Assembly (NCBI GenBank): GCA_016870395.1
Contig: VGBT01000001.1
Coordinates: 130,376-194,375, forward strand
Direction: 5' to 3'
DNA: 64,000 nucleotides
Origin: Actinomycetota bacterium
Lineage (GTDB): Bacteria; Actinomycetota; Acidimicrobiia; IMCC26256; JAENVU01
Of the stretch, positions 26,566 to 37,112 are shown one piece after another. Position 1 is the first letter of the stretch, and each line of letters starts with the position of its first letter. The translations under genes and the position numbers were made by a program. The notes under the pieces are model-generated. The model saw only the letters and a program-made list of their open reading frames with translations, did no database searches and was not told the origin of the DNA.

Positions 26566-28695
26566 ATGAACGCGCGCGATCTCCTGGACACGATCTGGAT
26601 CGTTCCCGCGCTCCCGCTGCTGGGTGCGGTCGTGCTGGGTCTGTTCGGCCGTCGCATCGGCGACCCGAGAGCCGGCTGGATCGCCACGGGCCTGCTCGGC
26701 GCGGCCTTCTGCTGGTCGGTGGTGATGTTCGCGGCGCTGCTGTCGCTGCCCGACGAGGCACGGCGAAACACCGTCGAGCTCTACACGTGGCTCCGGGCCG
26801 GCGCGCTCGAGGTGAACCTTGGGTTCCTCGCCGACCCGCTCTCGATCACCTGGATCCTGTTGGTCACCGGCGTCGGATCGTTGATCCACCTCTACGCGAT
26901 CGGCTACATGCACGGCGACGAGCGGTTCAGCCGCTTCTTCGCCTACTTCAACCTGTTCGCGGCCTCGATGCTGGTGCTGGTGCTCGCCAGCAGCTTCCTG
27001 CTCACGTTCCTGGGCTGGGAGGGTGTCGGCCTCTGCTCGTACCTGTTGATCGGGTTCTGGTTCCAGCGTCGCCGGGCGTCGAGCGCGTCGGTCAAGGCCT
27101 TCGTCACCAACCGGGTCGGCGACTTCGGCTTCATGCTCGCGATGTTCTTCATCGTCGGCGCGCTGGGGAGTCTCGACTACGCGGCGATGGACGCGAAGGC
27201 CGGAGGCATCGCCCAGTCGACGGCCACCGTGATCGCGCTGCTGCTGTTCCTGGCCTGCATCGGCAAGAGCGCGCAGATCGGGCTGCACCTTTGGTTGCCC
27301 GACGCAATGGAAGGACCCACGCCCGTCTCCGCACTCATCCACGCGGCCACGATGGTGACCGCCGGTGTCTATCTCGTGTGTCGTACGGCACCGTTCTTCG
27401 AACGAAGTGGCGACGCGATGACGGTCGTCGCGATCTTCGGTGCGCTGACCGCGCTGCTCGCGGGCACCGTCGCGCTCGTTCAGCCCGACATCAAGCGCGT
27501 GCTGGCGTACTCGACGGTGAGTCAGCTCGGCTACATGTTCCTCGCGGCGGGGGTCGGTGCCTACTCGGCCGCGGTGTTCTTCGTCCTCGCTCATGCGTTC
27601 TACAAGGGCACGCTGTTCCTCGGCGCTGGAACCGTCATCCACGGCACCCACGACGAGCAGGACATCCGGCACATGGGTGGCCTGCGCAAGTACCTCCCGT
27701 TCACCGGGATTGCGTTCGTGATCGCGTGGCTCGCCATCTCGGGCGTCCCACCTCTGGCCGGGTTCTGGGCCAAGGACGGGATCCTGGCGAGCGCGTTCTT
27801 CGACGACGCGTACGTCGTCTACGCGATCGGCCTGTTCGCCGCCGCGCTGACCGCGATCTACGTTACACGCGAGACGTTGCTCGTCTTCTTCGGCAACGAG
27901 CGCTTCCACCCGGCCGTAGCGACAGCCGCGGGGAGTGACGTCAGTGGCGAGACCGGTGCCGGCGAGGACGGGAGCGCGCCCGCAGCCGCCGAGGAAGTGA
28001 GCGCGGCCACGACGTCGGCGGCGGAGGGCGCCATCGTGTCGGAACCTGCCTTGGCACACGCGCACGTCGAGACGGCTTCGCCGACCGTCGACTACGGGAC
28101 GCACACCGCGCCGACGCACCTTGAGGGGAACCCGCACGAGGGAACCTCGGTGATGGTGTTCCCGGTGCTGGTGCTGGCGACGTTCGCGATCTTCGCCGGG
28201 CTGCTCAACCTCCCGTTCAAGAGGCTGGAGTTCCTCACCGAGTTCCTCGACCCGGTGTTCGGCCGCTTCTACTCGCCATATCCCACGTCGTTCGTCGCGG
28301 GGCTCACTCTCGACCTCGTCGCCATCGCGGTCGCCTTCACCGGGGTGGGGATCGCGTTCTGGCTCTACCGCAAGGGCCTCGCCGATCCCGAGCTCGATCC
28401 CCTGAACCAGCGGCTCGGCGCGCTGGCCCGACTGTTCGGCAACGCCTGGTACTACGACAAGGCGATCACCTACCTGGTCGGGGGTCCGATCCGGCGGGCA
28501 GCCGACTGGCTGGCGGGCGTGTTTGACCTGAAGATCCTCGACGGTGCCGTCAACGGCGTCGCCCACCTCTTCGGGTTCGCGTCGCGAGGCCTACGGCGGG
28601 TCCAGACCGGTCTCGTCCGCCAGTACGCCCTCGGGATCGTCCTCGGTGCCGTCCTCCTCCTGCTCTACGCAGTTGCACGGGTCGGTATTTCGTGA
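26566..28695 (+). CDS. nuoL: NADH-quinone oxidoreductase subunit L (copy 1)
   Basis: FLGWEGVGLCSYLLIGFW, WLPDAMEGPTPVSALIHAATMVTAGVYL. Confidence 0.96.
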   Translation: MNARDLLDTIWIVPALPLLGAVVLGLFGRRIGDPRAGWIATGLLGAAFCWSVVMFAALLSLPDEARRNTVELYTWLRAGALEVNLGFLADPLSITWILLVTGVGSLIHLYAIGYMHGDERFSRFFAYFNLFAASMLVLVLASSFLLTFLGWEGVGLCSYLLIGFWFQRRRASSASVKAFVTNRVGDFGFMLAMFFIVGALGSLDYAAMDAKAGGIAQSTATVIALLLFLACIGKSAQIGLHLWLPDAMEGPTPVSALIHAATMVTAGVYLVCRTAPFFERSGDAMTVVAIFGALTALLAGTVALVQPDIKRVLAYSTVSQLGYMFLAAGVGAYSAAVFFVLAHAFYKGTLFLGAGTVIHGTHDEQDIRHMGGLRKYLPFTGIAFVIAWLAISGVPPLAGFWAKDGILASAFFDDAYVVYAIGLFAAALTAIYVTRETLLVFFGNERFHPAVATAAGSDVSGETGAGEDGSAPAAAEEVSAATTSAAEGAIVSEPALAHAHVETASPTVDYGTHTAPTHLEGNPHEGTSVMVFPVLVLATFAIFAGLLNLPFKRLEFLTEFLDPVFGRFYSPYPTSFVAGLTLDLVAIAVAFTGVGIAFWLYRKGLADPELDPLNQRLGALARLFGNAWYYDKAITYLVGGPIRRAADWLAGVFDLKILDGAVNGVAHLFGFASRGLRRVQTGLVRQYALGIVLGAVLLLLYAVARVGIS

Positions 28696-30296
28696 ACGAC
28701 CTCGGATTTCCGATCCTCACCGCATTGATCGGCACCCCGATCGTCGGGGCGCTGCTCGTGCTGTGCACGCCGTCGAGTCGCCCGGAGATGGCGCGTGCGG
28801 TGGGCTACATGGCCAGCGCGGCCACGCTCGGCCTGGCGGCCTGGCTGCTCTGGGAATTCGACACCGCCTTCGGCGGCTTCCAGTTCGTCGAGGCGAACCG
28901 CTGGTTCGACGCGCTGGGCGTCGGCTACATCGTCGGGGTCGACGGGTTCAGCATCTTCATGGTCGCCGTGACCGCGCTGCTCTTTCCGATCGGACTGCTC
29001 GCGTCCTCCACGATCGAGCATCGGGTCAAGGCCTACACGTTCTGGTTCCTCCTGCTCGAGGGCGCGATCTTGGGGATCTTCCTGTCCTTGGATCTCATCG
29101 CCTTCTTCGTCTTCTGGGAAGCGATGCTCGTCCCGATGTACTTCCTCATCGCGGGCTGGGGCAGCGCGAACCGCGTGTACGCGTCGATGAAGTTCTTCAT
29201 CTACACCGCGGCCGGCTCGGCCTTCCTGTTGGCGTCGATCCTGGTCCTGGGCTTCCTGCACCAGGCCGACACGGGCAACCTCACGTTCGACTACCGGGTC
29301 CTGGTCGCATGGAACGGCCTCGCCGGGAGCACGGCCGCGTGGCTCTTTCTCGGTTTCATGGCCGCGTTCGCGATCAAGGCGCCGCTCTTCCCGTTTCACA
29401 CCTGGCTGCCCGACGTGCACACCGAGGCGCCCACTGCCGGGTCCGTGGTGCTGGCAGGTGTGATCCTGAAGATGGGTGCGTACGGCTTCATGCGCTTCAG
29501 CTTCGAGTTGTTCCCGCAGGCGTCAGTCGACTTCGCCCCCCTGATCCTCACACTGGCCGTGATCGGGATTGTCTACGGGTCGGTGGTCGCAGCGATGCAG
29601 CGCGACGCAAAGCGGGTGATCGCGTTCTCGTCGGTCGCGCACATGGGCTTCATCCTGCTCGGGATCTTCTCGATCACGGTCTTCGGGCTCGACGGCGCCA
29701 CGTTCACTATGATCAGCCACCCGCTCACCACGGGCGCGCTGTTCCTGGTGATCGGGATGCTCTACGAGCGTCGGCACACGCGCCAGATCGACGCGTTCGG
29801 TGGCATCTGGCGCTCCGCCCCCGTTCTCACCGGGTTCTTTCTCGCGGCGATGTTCGCCGGCATCGGCGTTCCCGGCTTCTCCGGCTTCATCGGTGAGTTC
29901 CTCTCCGTGCTGGGGGCGTTCGTCTCCCATCGTTGGTGGGCGGTGGTCGCGACCACCGGTGTGGTCCTGGCGGCGGTGTACATGCTCTGGATGTTCCAAC
30001 GGGTGTTCACCGGCAAGGCCGAAGGCGAGAACGTCACCGTGGCCGACGTCACGATCCGCGAGGTGGTCGTCGTCGCGCCGCTCCTGTTGCTCAGCCTGTT
30101 CATCGGCCTGTTCCCGCAGCCGGTGCTCGACCGCATCGAGCCGACGGCCAAGCGCGTGGTCGCCAACTTCGAGCGCAAGACCGACTACGTGCGCCCCGGA
30201 CCCGATCGCATCCCCACCAAGGCAGAGCGCGAAGCAGAGCGCGAAGCAGAGGCTGAGGCCGAGCACGACGGCGAGACCACGGAGCCGACCAAGTGA
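28692..30296 (+). CDS. nuoM: NADH-quinone oxidoreductase subunit M (copy 1)
   Basis: FWEAMLVPMYFLIAGWG, PLFPFHTWLPDVHTEAPTAGSVVLAGVILKMGAYG. Confidence 0.96.
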   Translation: MNDLGFPILTALIGTPIVGALLVLCTPSSRPEMARAVGYMASAATLGLAAWLLWEFDTAFGGFQFVEANRWFDALGVGYIVGVDGFSIFMVAVTALLFPIGLLASSTIEHRVKAYTFWFLLLEGAILGIFLSLDLIAFFVFWEAMLVPMYFLIAGWGSANRVYASMKFFIYTAAGSAFLLASILVLGFLHQADTGNLTFDYRVLVAWNGLAGSTAAWLFLGFMAAFAIKAPLFPFHTWLPDVHTEAPTAGSVVLAGVILKMGAYGFMRFSFELFPQASVDFAPLILTLAVIGIVYGSVVAAMQRDAKRVIAFSSVAHMGFILLGIFSITVFGLDGATFTMISHPLTTGALFLVIGMLYERRHTRQIDAFGGIWRSAPVLTGFFLAAMFAGIGVPGFSGFIGEFLSVLGAFVSHRWWAVVATTGVVLAAVYMLWMFQRVFTGKAEGENVTVADVTIREVVVVAPLLLLSLFIGLFPQPVLDRIEPTAKRVVANFERKTDYVRPGPDRIPTKAEREAEREAEAEAEHDGETTEPTK

Positions 30297-31804
30297 TCGC
30301 CACCCAGACCCCGTCGATCGACTGGCTCGCGATCGCGCCCGTCATCGCACTGGTGGGTGCCGCGCTCGCGGTCATCCTCGTGCGAGCGATGATCCGCCAT
30401 GCCCCGCGTGTGTACGAGGCGTCGATCGTCGTTGGGTTCGTCGGGCTGACGGTTGCCGCGTTGTTCCTCGCACGGCAGTGGTCCGAGGTGCGCGACTCCG
30501 GTTCGTACCTCGCGATCTCCGACATGGTCGCGGTCGACGGGTTCGCGGTGTTCGTAGGCACGGTGGTGCTGATCGCCACTGGTCTCGTGCTGCTGCTCTC
30601 GAGCAAGTACCTCGCCAGGCGGGGCATCGAGTCCCGCCCGGAGTACGTCGCCTTGTTGCTCCTGTCGGCGGCCGGGATGCTCGTGATGAGCACTGCCAAT
30701 GACCTGATCGTCGTGTTCGTCGCGCTCGAGACGCTGTCGATTCCGCTGTACGTGCTCTCGGCCTACGATCGGCGCCGCTCGCGCTCGCTCGAAGCGGGTA
30801 TGAAGTACTTCGTGCTCGGCGCGTTTGCGTCTGCCGTGCTGCTCTACGGCATCGCGCTGGTGTACGGGGCCACCGGCACGACGTCGCTGCTCGGCAGCGA
30901 GGGCAACGTCGGCATCGCGCAGTTCCTCTCCCAGGTGACGCTGCTCGAGGAGGGCACGCTGATCGCCGGCCTGATGCTCCTGCTCGTCGGTCTCGGCTTC
31001 AAGATCGCCGCGGTTCCGTTCCACATGTGGACGCCCGACGTCTACGAGGGATCGCCGACCCCGGTGACCGCATTCATGGCTTCGGCGACCAAGGCGGCCG
31101 GGTTCGCAGCCCTGCTCCGAATCCTCCTGACCGCCTTCGTCGACTACCGCTCCGACTGGCGCCCGGCCATCTGGGGCCTCGCGGTGCTCACCCTCGTGGT
31201 CGGCTCGGTCGCAGCGCTCGTCCAACGCGACATCAAGCGAATGTTGGCGTACTCCTCGATCAGCCATGCCGGTTACGTGCTGATCGGCTTGGAGGCGGGG
31301 ACCCGCCAGGGCCTCGAGGCGGCGCTCTTCTATCTGTTGGTCTACGCGTTCATGACCGTGGGCTCGTTTGCCGTGGTGAGCGTGGTCGGGAGGAGGGACG
31401 ACCGCCACCTGATCGAGGACTACCGCGCGTTGGGAAGGGACCGACCGGCGCTGGCCGCGCTGCTCGCGTTCTTCCTGCTGGCACAGGCCGGCGTGCCGCC
31501 GACCGGTGGGTTCATCGCGAAGCTGGGGGTGTTCGCCGCCGCGGCCGACGCCCGCAGCTACGCCCTGCTGCTCGTCGGTGTCGTCGCCTCGGTGATCGCG
31601 GCGTTCTTCTACCTGCGGGTGATCGTCGTCATGTACGCGAGCGAGGACGTCGAGGAGGCGACCGAGGCCCCGGCCGCGGCGCGTGCGCGGGTCGACGCGC
31701 CCACCGCCGTGGTGCTGGCCGTGTGCGCCGCGTTCACGCTCTGGGTCGGGATCCTGCCGACGGTCACGCTCGAGTTCGCGCGCCATGCCCACCTCGTCAA
31801 CTGA
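30293..31804 (+). CDS. nuoN: NADH-quinone oxidoreductase subunit N (copy 1)
   Basis: VALETLSIPLYVLSAYDRRRSRSLEAGMKYFVLGAF, AAVPFHMWTPDVYEGSPTPVTAFM. Confidence 0.95.
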   Translation: MIATQTPSIDWLAIAPVIALVGAALAVILVRAMIRHAPRVYEASIVVGFVGLTVAALFLARQWSEVRDSGSYLAISDMVAVDGFAVFVGTVVLIATGLVLLLSSKYLARRGIESRPEYVALLLLSAAGMLVMSTANDLIVVFVALETLSIPLYVLSAYDRRRSRSLEAGMKYFVLGAFASAVLLYGIALVYGATGTTSLLGSEGNVGIAQFLSQVTLLEEGTLIAGLMLLLVGLGFKIAAVPFHMWTPDVYEGSPTPVTAFMASATKAAGFAALLRILLTAFVDYRSDWRPAIWGLAVLTLVVGSVAALVQRDIKRMLAYSSISHAGYVLIGLEAGTRQGLEAALFYLLVYAFMTVGSFAVVSVVGRRDDRHLIEDYRALGRDRPALAALLAFFLLAQAGVPPTGGFIAKLGVFAAAADARSYALLLVGVVASVIAAFFYLRVIVVMYASEDVEEATEAPAAARARVDAPTAVVLAVCAAFTLWVGILPTVTLEFARHAHLVN

Positions 31805-31861
31805 TGCGCTCAACGATGCTCCACGGGTGCTCTGAACTGCACGAATGGCCCCGCCCGCGGG

Positions 31862-31890
31862 TTGCTGCTGCGAGAAAGGGCCGGTATATG
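31862..31890 (+). promoter_or_regulatory. candidate sigma70-like promoter for the second nuo operon
   Basis: TTGCTG (31862-31867), 17-nt spacer, TATATG (31885-31890), about 40 bp before nuoA copy 2; unverified. Confidence 0.35.
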
Positions 31891-31928
31891 CTCGCCCGGT
31901 TCCAGGGTGCCGGGGTGGAGAGACGCGC

Positions 31929-32291
31929 GTGACGGAGTACTACCGCCAGTACCTCGCGGTCGCCGTGCTGATCGGTGCAGCGCTCCTGATGGTCGGGGGC
32001 ATGCTCGGCTTGGGTCGGTTGATCCGCCCGCGCCGTCCCCAGCCCGAGAAGTACGTCACCTACGAGGCCGGCTCCGACCCGATCGGGATGTTTGGCCAGT
32101 CCAACGTGCGCTACTACGTGTACGCGCTGCTCTTCGTGATGTTCGATGTGGAAGCCGTGTTCATCTTCCCGTGGGCCGTCGACGTCGAGGGCCTCGGAGT
32201 CCCGGCGCTCGTCTCGATGATCGTCTTCATCGTGCTGCTCGCGCTCGGCCTGGTCTACGCGTGGCGCAAGGGGGTGCTGCGGTGGGCCTAG
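31929..32291 (+). CDS. nuoA: NADH-quinone oxidoreductase subunit A (copy 2)
   Basis: [46 protein letters not shown] start at 31929. Confidence 0.94.
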   Translation: MTEYYRQYLAVAVLIGAALLMVGGMLGLGRLIRPRRPQPEKYVTYEAGSDPIGMFGQSNVRYYVYALLFVMFDVEAVFIFPWAVDVEGLGVPALVSMIVFIVLLALGLVYAWRKGVLRWA

Positions 32292-32809
32292 TCGAGAAGG
32301 GCGTCCTGGGGCGCAAACCGCTCAAGCCGGTCACCTGGCTGCTCAACTACAGCCGCAAGTACTCGCTGTGGATGTTCCAGTGGGGACTTGCCTGCTGCGC
32401 GATCGAGATGGGCGCGGCGCTGGCGAGCCCACGTTTCGACATGATGCGGCTCGGGGTGATTCCGTTTCCGGCCAGTCCTCGCCAGGCCGACCTCGTGGTG
32501 ATCTCCGGCACCGTCACCGACAAGATGGCCCCGGCCATCAAGCGGCTCTACGAGCAGATGCCCGACCCGAAGTACGTGATCTCGATGGGCAGCTGCGCCA
32601 ACTGCGGCGGCCCGTACTGGGACTCGTACTCGGTCACGAAGGGGGTCGACCAGATCATCCCCGTCGACATCTATATCCCGGGCTGCCCACCTCGCCCCGA
32701 GGCACTGCTCGACGCCATCGTGATGCTCCAGGAGCGGATCCAGAACGAGGGGATCGGCAACGACGAGCTGGCCTCTCGTTGGCGCGGGGAGCCGGTCGAA
32801 GTTGCCTGA
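32282..32809 (+). CDS. nuoB: NADH-quinone oxidoreductase subunit B (copy 2)
   Basis: [58 protein letters not shown] at 32282. Confidence 0.95.
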   Translation: MGLVEKGVLGRKPLKPVTWLLNYSRKYSLWMFQWGLACCAIEMGAALASPRFDMMRLGVIPFPASPRQADLVVISGTVTDKMAPAIKRLYEQMPDPKYVISMGSCANCGGPYWDSYSVTKGVDQIIPVDIYIPGCPPRPEALLDAIVMLQERIQNEGIGNDELASRWRGEPVEVA

Positions 32810-33491
32810 CGAGACCCCGACGACTGAGCCGAGTGCCGACGACGCGAGTGCCGTGGTCGCGACGGCCGAGGTCCCACCCGAGCCGGACCCGGTCGTCGCG
32901 CAGCTCGCCGCCCGCTTCGAGGTGGGACTCGGCGACGGCCTCCGCGACTGGGCCGACGCCTTCGGCCACCTCGTGGTCCGGGTGCGGCGCGACGCCTGGC
33001 GGCCCGCCGCCGAGCTCGCCAAGCGCGACCTGGCGTGCGACTTCCTCTCGTTCGTAGCCGGGATCGACTGGCGGCCGGCCGACAAGTCGGAGGGCGACGA
33101 GGGCGGCGACACCAGCTCGCCCGTGCAGCCCACGGAGATGACGTTCGGCGCGGCGGGGGCCGAGGGCCGCTTCCAGGTGTTCGCGCACGTCGAGTCGACG
33201 AGCCGGCACTGGGGCGTCACGATCAAGGTCGACGTCGAGGAGGCCAACCCGCGCGTGCCGAGCTGGGTCGGGGTGTACCCGGGCGCCGACTGGCACGAGC
33301 GCGAGTGCTGGGAGATGTTCGGCATCACGTTCGACGGCCACCCGAGCCTGCGTCACCTCTATCTGCCCGGCGGTTTCGAAGGCCACCCGCTGCGCAAGGA
33401 CTTCCCGCTGCTCGCGCGCGAGGTGAAGCCCTGGCCGGGGCTGGTCGACGTGGAGCCGATGCCCGGTGGTGACGAGGAGGGCGGCGAGTGA
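32802..33491 (+). CDS. nuoC: NADH-quinone oxidoreductase subunit C (copy 2)
   Basis: [45 protein letters not shown]. Confidence 0.94.
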   Translation: MPDETPTTEPSADDASAVVATAEVPPEPDPVVAQLAARFEVGLGDGLRDWADAFGHLVVRVRRDAWRPAAELAKRDLACDFLSFVAGIDWRPADKSEGDEGGDTSSPVQPTEMTFGAAGAEGRFQVFAHVESTSRHWGVTIKVDVEEANPRVPSWVGVYPGADWHERECWEMFGITFDGHPSLRHLYLPGGFEGHPLRKDFPLLAREVKPWPGLVDVEPMPGGDEEGGE

Positions 33492-34678
33492 CCACGACGC
33501 AGCCCCCCTCGCAGATGCCCGGCTTCGAGGTCGACCGGGCCGCGCTGGCCCACCTCGCCGACGCCCAGGTGAACGTCGAGCTCGACACCGGCGACATGAT
33601 CCTCAACATGGGACCGCAGCACCCCGCCACGCACGGGACCCTGCGGCTGGTGGTGCGCCTCGACGGCGAACGGGTGATCGCGGCCGACCCGGTGATCGGC
33701 TACATGCACCGGGGCTACGAGAAGCTCACCGAGTTCCGCACCTACCCGCAGGTCACCACGCTGATCAACCGCATCGACTGGCTCTCGTCGTTCGCGAACG
33801 AGGTGCCCTTCGTCCACGCGGCGGAGCGGCTCATGGGCATCGAGGCCCCCGACCGGGCGCGCTACGTCCGCACGATCCTCACCGAGCTGTCCCGCATCGC
33901 GACGATCTACCTCTTCCTCGGGGAGATGGGGCTCCAGGTCGGCGCGCTGACCCCGGCGTTCTGGGGCTTTCGCGACCGCGAGCACGTGCTCAACCTCATC
34001 GAGGGCGCGACCGGTGGGCGCTTCCACCCCAACTTCAACCGAATCGGCGGCCTGAAGGACGACCTTCCCTGGGGGTGGGTCGCAGACTGCCGCGCCGCGA
34101 TGGACCGGATCCTCACCGGCTGCGACGACTTCGAGAAGGTGCTTGTGGGCAACGAGATCTTCGAGGCCCGCACCCGGGGCGTGGGGATCATTCCGGCCGA
34201 GCTCGGCGCTGCCTATGGCGTGTCGGGTGCCAACCTGCGCGCCTCGGGGATCGACTGGGACCTCCGCCGCGACGGCCAGCCCTACCTCGCCTACCCCGAA
34301 CTCGACATCAAGGTCTGGACGCACGCCGACGGCGACTCGTTCGCCCGCTACTGGGTGCGTCTCCAGGAGACGCGCGAATCGGCCCGCATGGTGCTCCAGC
34401 TCCTCGAACGCCTGCCGTCGGGCCCGGTGATGGCGAAGGTGCCGCGCATCATCAAGGTGCCCGAGGGCGAGTGCTGGGTCGAGACCGAGAACCCGCTTGG
34501 CCAGATGGGCTACTACGTCGTCTCCAAGGGCGCGACGGGCCCGTTCCGGGTGAAGATCCGCTCGGCGAGCTTCAGCAACGTGTCGATCCTGCCCTGGCTG
34601 TTGCGCGGGGTCTACGTGCCCGACGTCGTCACCATCCTCGGCAGCCTGTACTTCATCCTCGGGGACATCGACCGATGA
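33488..34678 (+). CDS. nuoD: NADH-quinone oxidoreductase subunit D (copy 2)
   Basis: LNMGPQHPATHGTLRLVVRLDGE, YMHRGYEKLTEFRTYPQ, C-terminal ILGDIDR. Confidence 0.95.
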   Translation: MTTTQPPSQMPGFEVDRAALAHLADAQVNVELDTGDMILNMGPQHPATHGTLRLVVRLDGERVIAADPVIGYMHRGYEKLTEFRTYPQVTTLINRIDWLSSFANEVPFVHAAERLMGIEAPDRARYVRTILTELSRIATIYLFLGEMGLQVGALTPAFWGFRDREHVLNLIEGATGGRFHPNFNRIGGLKDDLPWGWVADCRAAMDRILTGCDDFEKVLVGNEIFEARTRGVGIIPAELGAAYGVSGANLRASGIDWDLRRDGQPYLAYPELDIKVWTHADGDSFARYWVRLQETRESARMVLQLLERLPSGPVMAKVPRIIKVPEGECWVETENPLGQMGYYVVSKGATGPFRVKIRSASFSNVSILPWLLRGVYVPDVVTILGSLYFILGDIDR

Positions 34679-34785
34679 CGTTGGCGCTCGACATCGGCTG
34701 GGGCACCACCCTCGCGATCAAGGGCTACGCGGAGCGGAGCTACCCCACGATCGCGTGCCGCGCGGTGCGGAGCGCAGCGTCATGA
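34675..34785 (+). other. 36-aa mini-ORF sharing [14 protein letters not shown] with the start of nuoH copy 2 (partial duplication)
   Basis: ATGA overlap with nuoD copy 2 stop; its own TGA overlaps the nuoH copy 2 ATG at 34782. Confidence 0.7.
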
Positions 34786-34835
34786 ACGTCAGCCTCGCGC
34801 TCGACATCGGCTGGGGCACCACCCTCGCGATCAAG
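34684..34835 (+). repeat. 39-bp direct repeat with 113-bp period at the nuoH copy 2 start
   Basis: GCGCTCGACATCGGCTGGGGCACCACCCTCGCGATCAAG at 34684-34722 and 34797-34835, identical. Confidence 0.95.
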
Positions 34836-35816
34836 ACCGTGATCGTGCTCGCGATCATCCCGTTCGGCGCGCTGGTCCTCGGCTACACGTTCCTGCTGAA
34901 GATGATGAGCCACATGCAGAGCCGGCTCGGTCCGATGGACCCCGGCGGCTTCCACGGCTGGTTCCAGCTCGTGGGCGACGGCATCAAGTTCCTCCAGAAG
35001 GAGGACATCATGCCGGCCGAGGCCGATCGCCGGGTCTTCGCGATGGCACCGGCCGTCGTCGTGATGTCGACATTCCTCATCTTCCTTGTCATCCCCGCGG
35101 GCCCGCGCCTGGTGGTCGAAGACCTCGACGTCGGCGTCTTCTACGCGCTGGCGGTCTCGAGCCTCTCGGTGATCGGGGTCCTGATGGCCGGCTGGGCGAG
35201 TGCCAACAAGTTCGCGCTGCTCGGTGCCCTCCGGGCTGCGGGGCAGCTGATCGCGTACGAGCTCCCGCTGCTGCTCGCGGTGGTGGGAGTGGTGATCGAG
35301 GCCGGCACCATGAGTCTGCAGGGCATCGTTGTTGCCCAGCAGGAAGGCGCGATCTTCGGATTCGACGCGATCGGCAACCCGTTCGTGCTGACCCAGTTCG
35401 TGGGCTTCGCACTGTTCCTCGTCGCCGCGCAGGCCGAGCTCACCCAGCCGCCCTTCGACATGCCCGTCGCCGAGAGCGAGCTGATCTCGGGCTACATGGT
35501 CGAGTACACGGGCTTCCGATTCCTCTTCTTCTTCATCGGCGAGTTCGGCACCGCGTTCGCGTTCGCCGCGCTCGCGGCCACCCTGTTCCTGGGCGGCTGG
35601 GCGATCCCGGGCGTGCACGGGGCGACGGCCGACCTGCTCGGTCCGATCGTGCTGTTCGTGAAGCTCATGGCGATCGCGTTCCTGATGTTCTGGGTCCGCT
35701 TCACCTATCCCCGCCTGCGAGAGGACCAGCTCCAGGCGCTGGCCTGGAAGGTCCTCATCCCGATCGGGCTGCTGAACATCATCGCCACCGGAATCATCAA
35801 GGTCGCCGTGTCATGA
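34782..35816 (+). CDS. nuoH: NADH-quinone oxidoreductase subunit H (copy 2)
   Basis: [63 protein letters not shown]. Confidence 0.95.
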   Translation: MNVSLALDIGWGTTLAIKTVIVLAIIPFGALVLGYTFLLKMMSHMQSRLGPMDPGGFHGWFQLVGDGIKFLQKEDIMPAEADRRVFAMAPAVVVMSTFLIFLVIPAGPRLVVEDLDVGVFYALAVSSLSVIGVLMAGWASANKFALLGALRAAGQLIAYELPLLLAVVGVVIEAGTMSLQGIVVAQQEGAIFGFDAIGNPFVLTQFVGFALFLVAAQAELTQPPFDMPVAESELISGYMVEYTGFRFLFFFIGEFGTAFAFAALAATLFLGGWAIPGVHGATADLLGPIVLFVKLMAIAFLMFWVRFTYPRLREDQLQALAWKVLIPIGLLNIIATGIIKVAVS

Positions 35817-36298
35817 AGAAGCCGAAGATCCCCGGCGTCATCACCGGTCTGGGCGTGACCTTCCGAACGATGATGGAGGGCGCGGTCACGGTCCAGTACC
35901 CGCACGAGCGCGAGGACCCGCCCACACGCGCGCGTGGTGTGATCGCGCTCAAGGAGGAGAACTGCACCGTCTGCATGCTGTGCGCACGCAGCTGTCCCGA
36001 CTGGTGCATCTATATCGAGGGTCACAAGGAGCAGCGCCCGCCGCGCCGCGAAGGCGGACGCCCCCGCACCATCGGCCTTCTCGACCGCTTCGATATCGAC
36101 TACGGGCTCTGCATGTACTGCGGGATCTGCGTCGAGGTCTGCCCGTTCGACGCGCTGTTCTGGAGCCCGGAGTTCGAGTACTCCGAGTCCAACATCGCCG
36201 ACCTGCTCCACGACAAGACCAAGCTCGGGGAGTGGATGCTGACCGTGCCCGAGCCCGAGCCGCTCGAGCTCGGGGCCGCGGTGAAGGCCAAGAAGTGA
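35813..36298 (+). CDS. nuoI: NADH-quinone oxidoreductase subunit I (copy 2)
   Basis: [17 protein letters not shown] and [18 protein letters not shown]. Confidence 0.95.
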   Translation: MKKPKIPGVITGLGVTFRTMMEGAVTVQYPHEREDPPTRARGVIALKEENCTVCMLCARSCPDWCIYIEGHKEQRPPRREGGRPRTIGLLDRFDIDYGLCMYCGICVEVCPFDALFWSPEFEYSESNIADLLHDKTKLGEWMLTVPEPEPLELGAAVKAKK

Positions 36299-36810
36299 TC
36301 GCCCAGAACGTCACCTTCTGGATCCTGGCCGCCGCGATGGTGCTCGCGGCGATCGGTGTCGTGCGTTCGCAGAACGTCGTGCACGCGGCGCTGTACCTGG
36401 TCGTCGTGCTCGCCGGCTCGGCCGCGCAGTTCATCCTCCTCGCCGCCGAGTTCGTGGCGTGGGTCCAGGTACTCATCTACATCGGTGCGGTGATCATCTT
36501 GTTCCTGTTCGGGATCATGCTGACGCGAGCGCCGATGCGAAGCGACACCGACCTCGACAACGACCAGCGGTGGCCTGCCGCGGTCGTCTCGCTGTTCCTC
36601 CTGGGCGTGCTCTCGACTCTGCTGATCCAGGCGTTCGGGGACAAGGAGATCGACATCAGCGGCGGCCACGGGGCCGAGCTCCTGGCGCAGGGCCGGGCCG
36701 GCAGCCTCGCGGAGTCGATCTTCGCCGCGTACGTCGTTCCCTTCGAGCTGGTTTCGATGCTGCTCCTCGCTGCACTGGTGGGCGCCGTCGTGATTGCGAG
36801 GAGGGACTGA
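36295..36810 (+). CDS. nuoJ: NADH-quinone oxidoreductase subunit J (copy 2)
   Basis: [53 protein letters not shown] at 36295. Confidence 0.94.
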   Translation: MIAQNVTFWILAAAMVLAAIGVVRSQNVVHAALYLVVVLAGSAAQFILLAAEFVAWVQVLIYIGAVIILFLFGIMLTRAPMRSDTDLDNDQRWPAAVVSLFLLGVLSTLLIQAFGDKEIDISGGHGAELLAQGRAGSLAESIFAAYVVPFELVSMLLLAALVGAVVIARRD

Positions 36811-37109
36811 TGGTCCTCAACCAGTTCCTGGTGCTCGCGGCCGCGCTGTTCTGCATCGGCATCTACGGGGTGCTCGCGCGCCGCAACGGCGTCCTGGTAC
36901 TGATGAGCGTCGAGCTGATGCTCAACGCGGTGAACCTCAACCTGATCGCGTTCTCGGCGTACCTGCGTGAGGTTTCCGGTCAGGTGTTCGCGTTGTTCGT
37001 GATCACGATCGCGGCCGCGGAGGTCGGCGTCGGCCTCGCGATCGTGCTGCTCATCTACCGGAACCTGCACAGCCCCGACCTCGACCGGGTCGACGAGCTG
37101 AAGGGCTAG
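36810..37109 (+). CDS. nuoK: NADH-quinone oxidoreductase subunit K (copy 2)
   Basis: [26 protein letters not shown]...[22 protein letters not shown] overlap with nuoJ. Confidence 0.95.
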   Translation: MVLNQFLVLAAALFCIGIYGVLARRNGVLVLMSVELMLNAVNLNLIAFSAYLREVSGQVFALFVITIAAAEVGVGLAIVLLIYRNLHSPDLDRVDELKG

Positions 37110-37112
37110 ACG

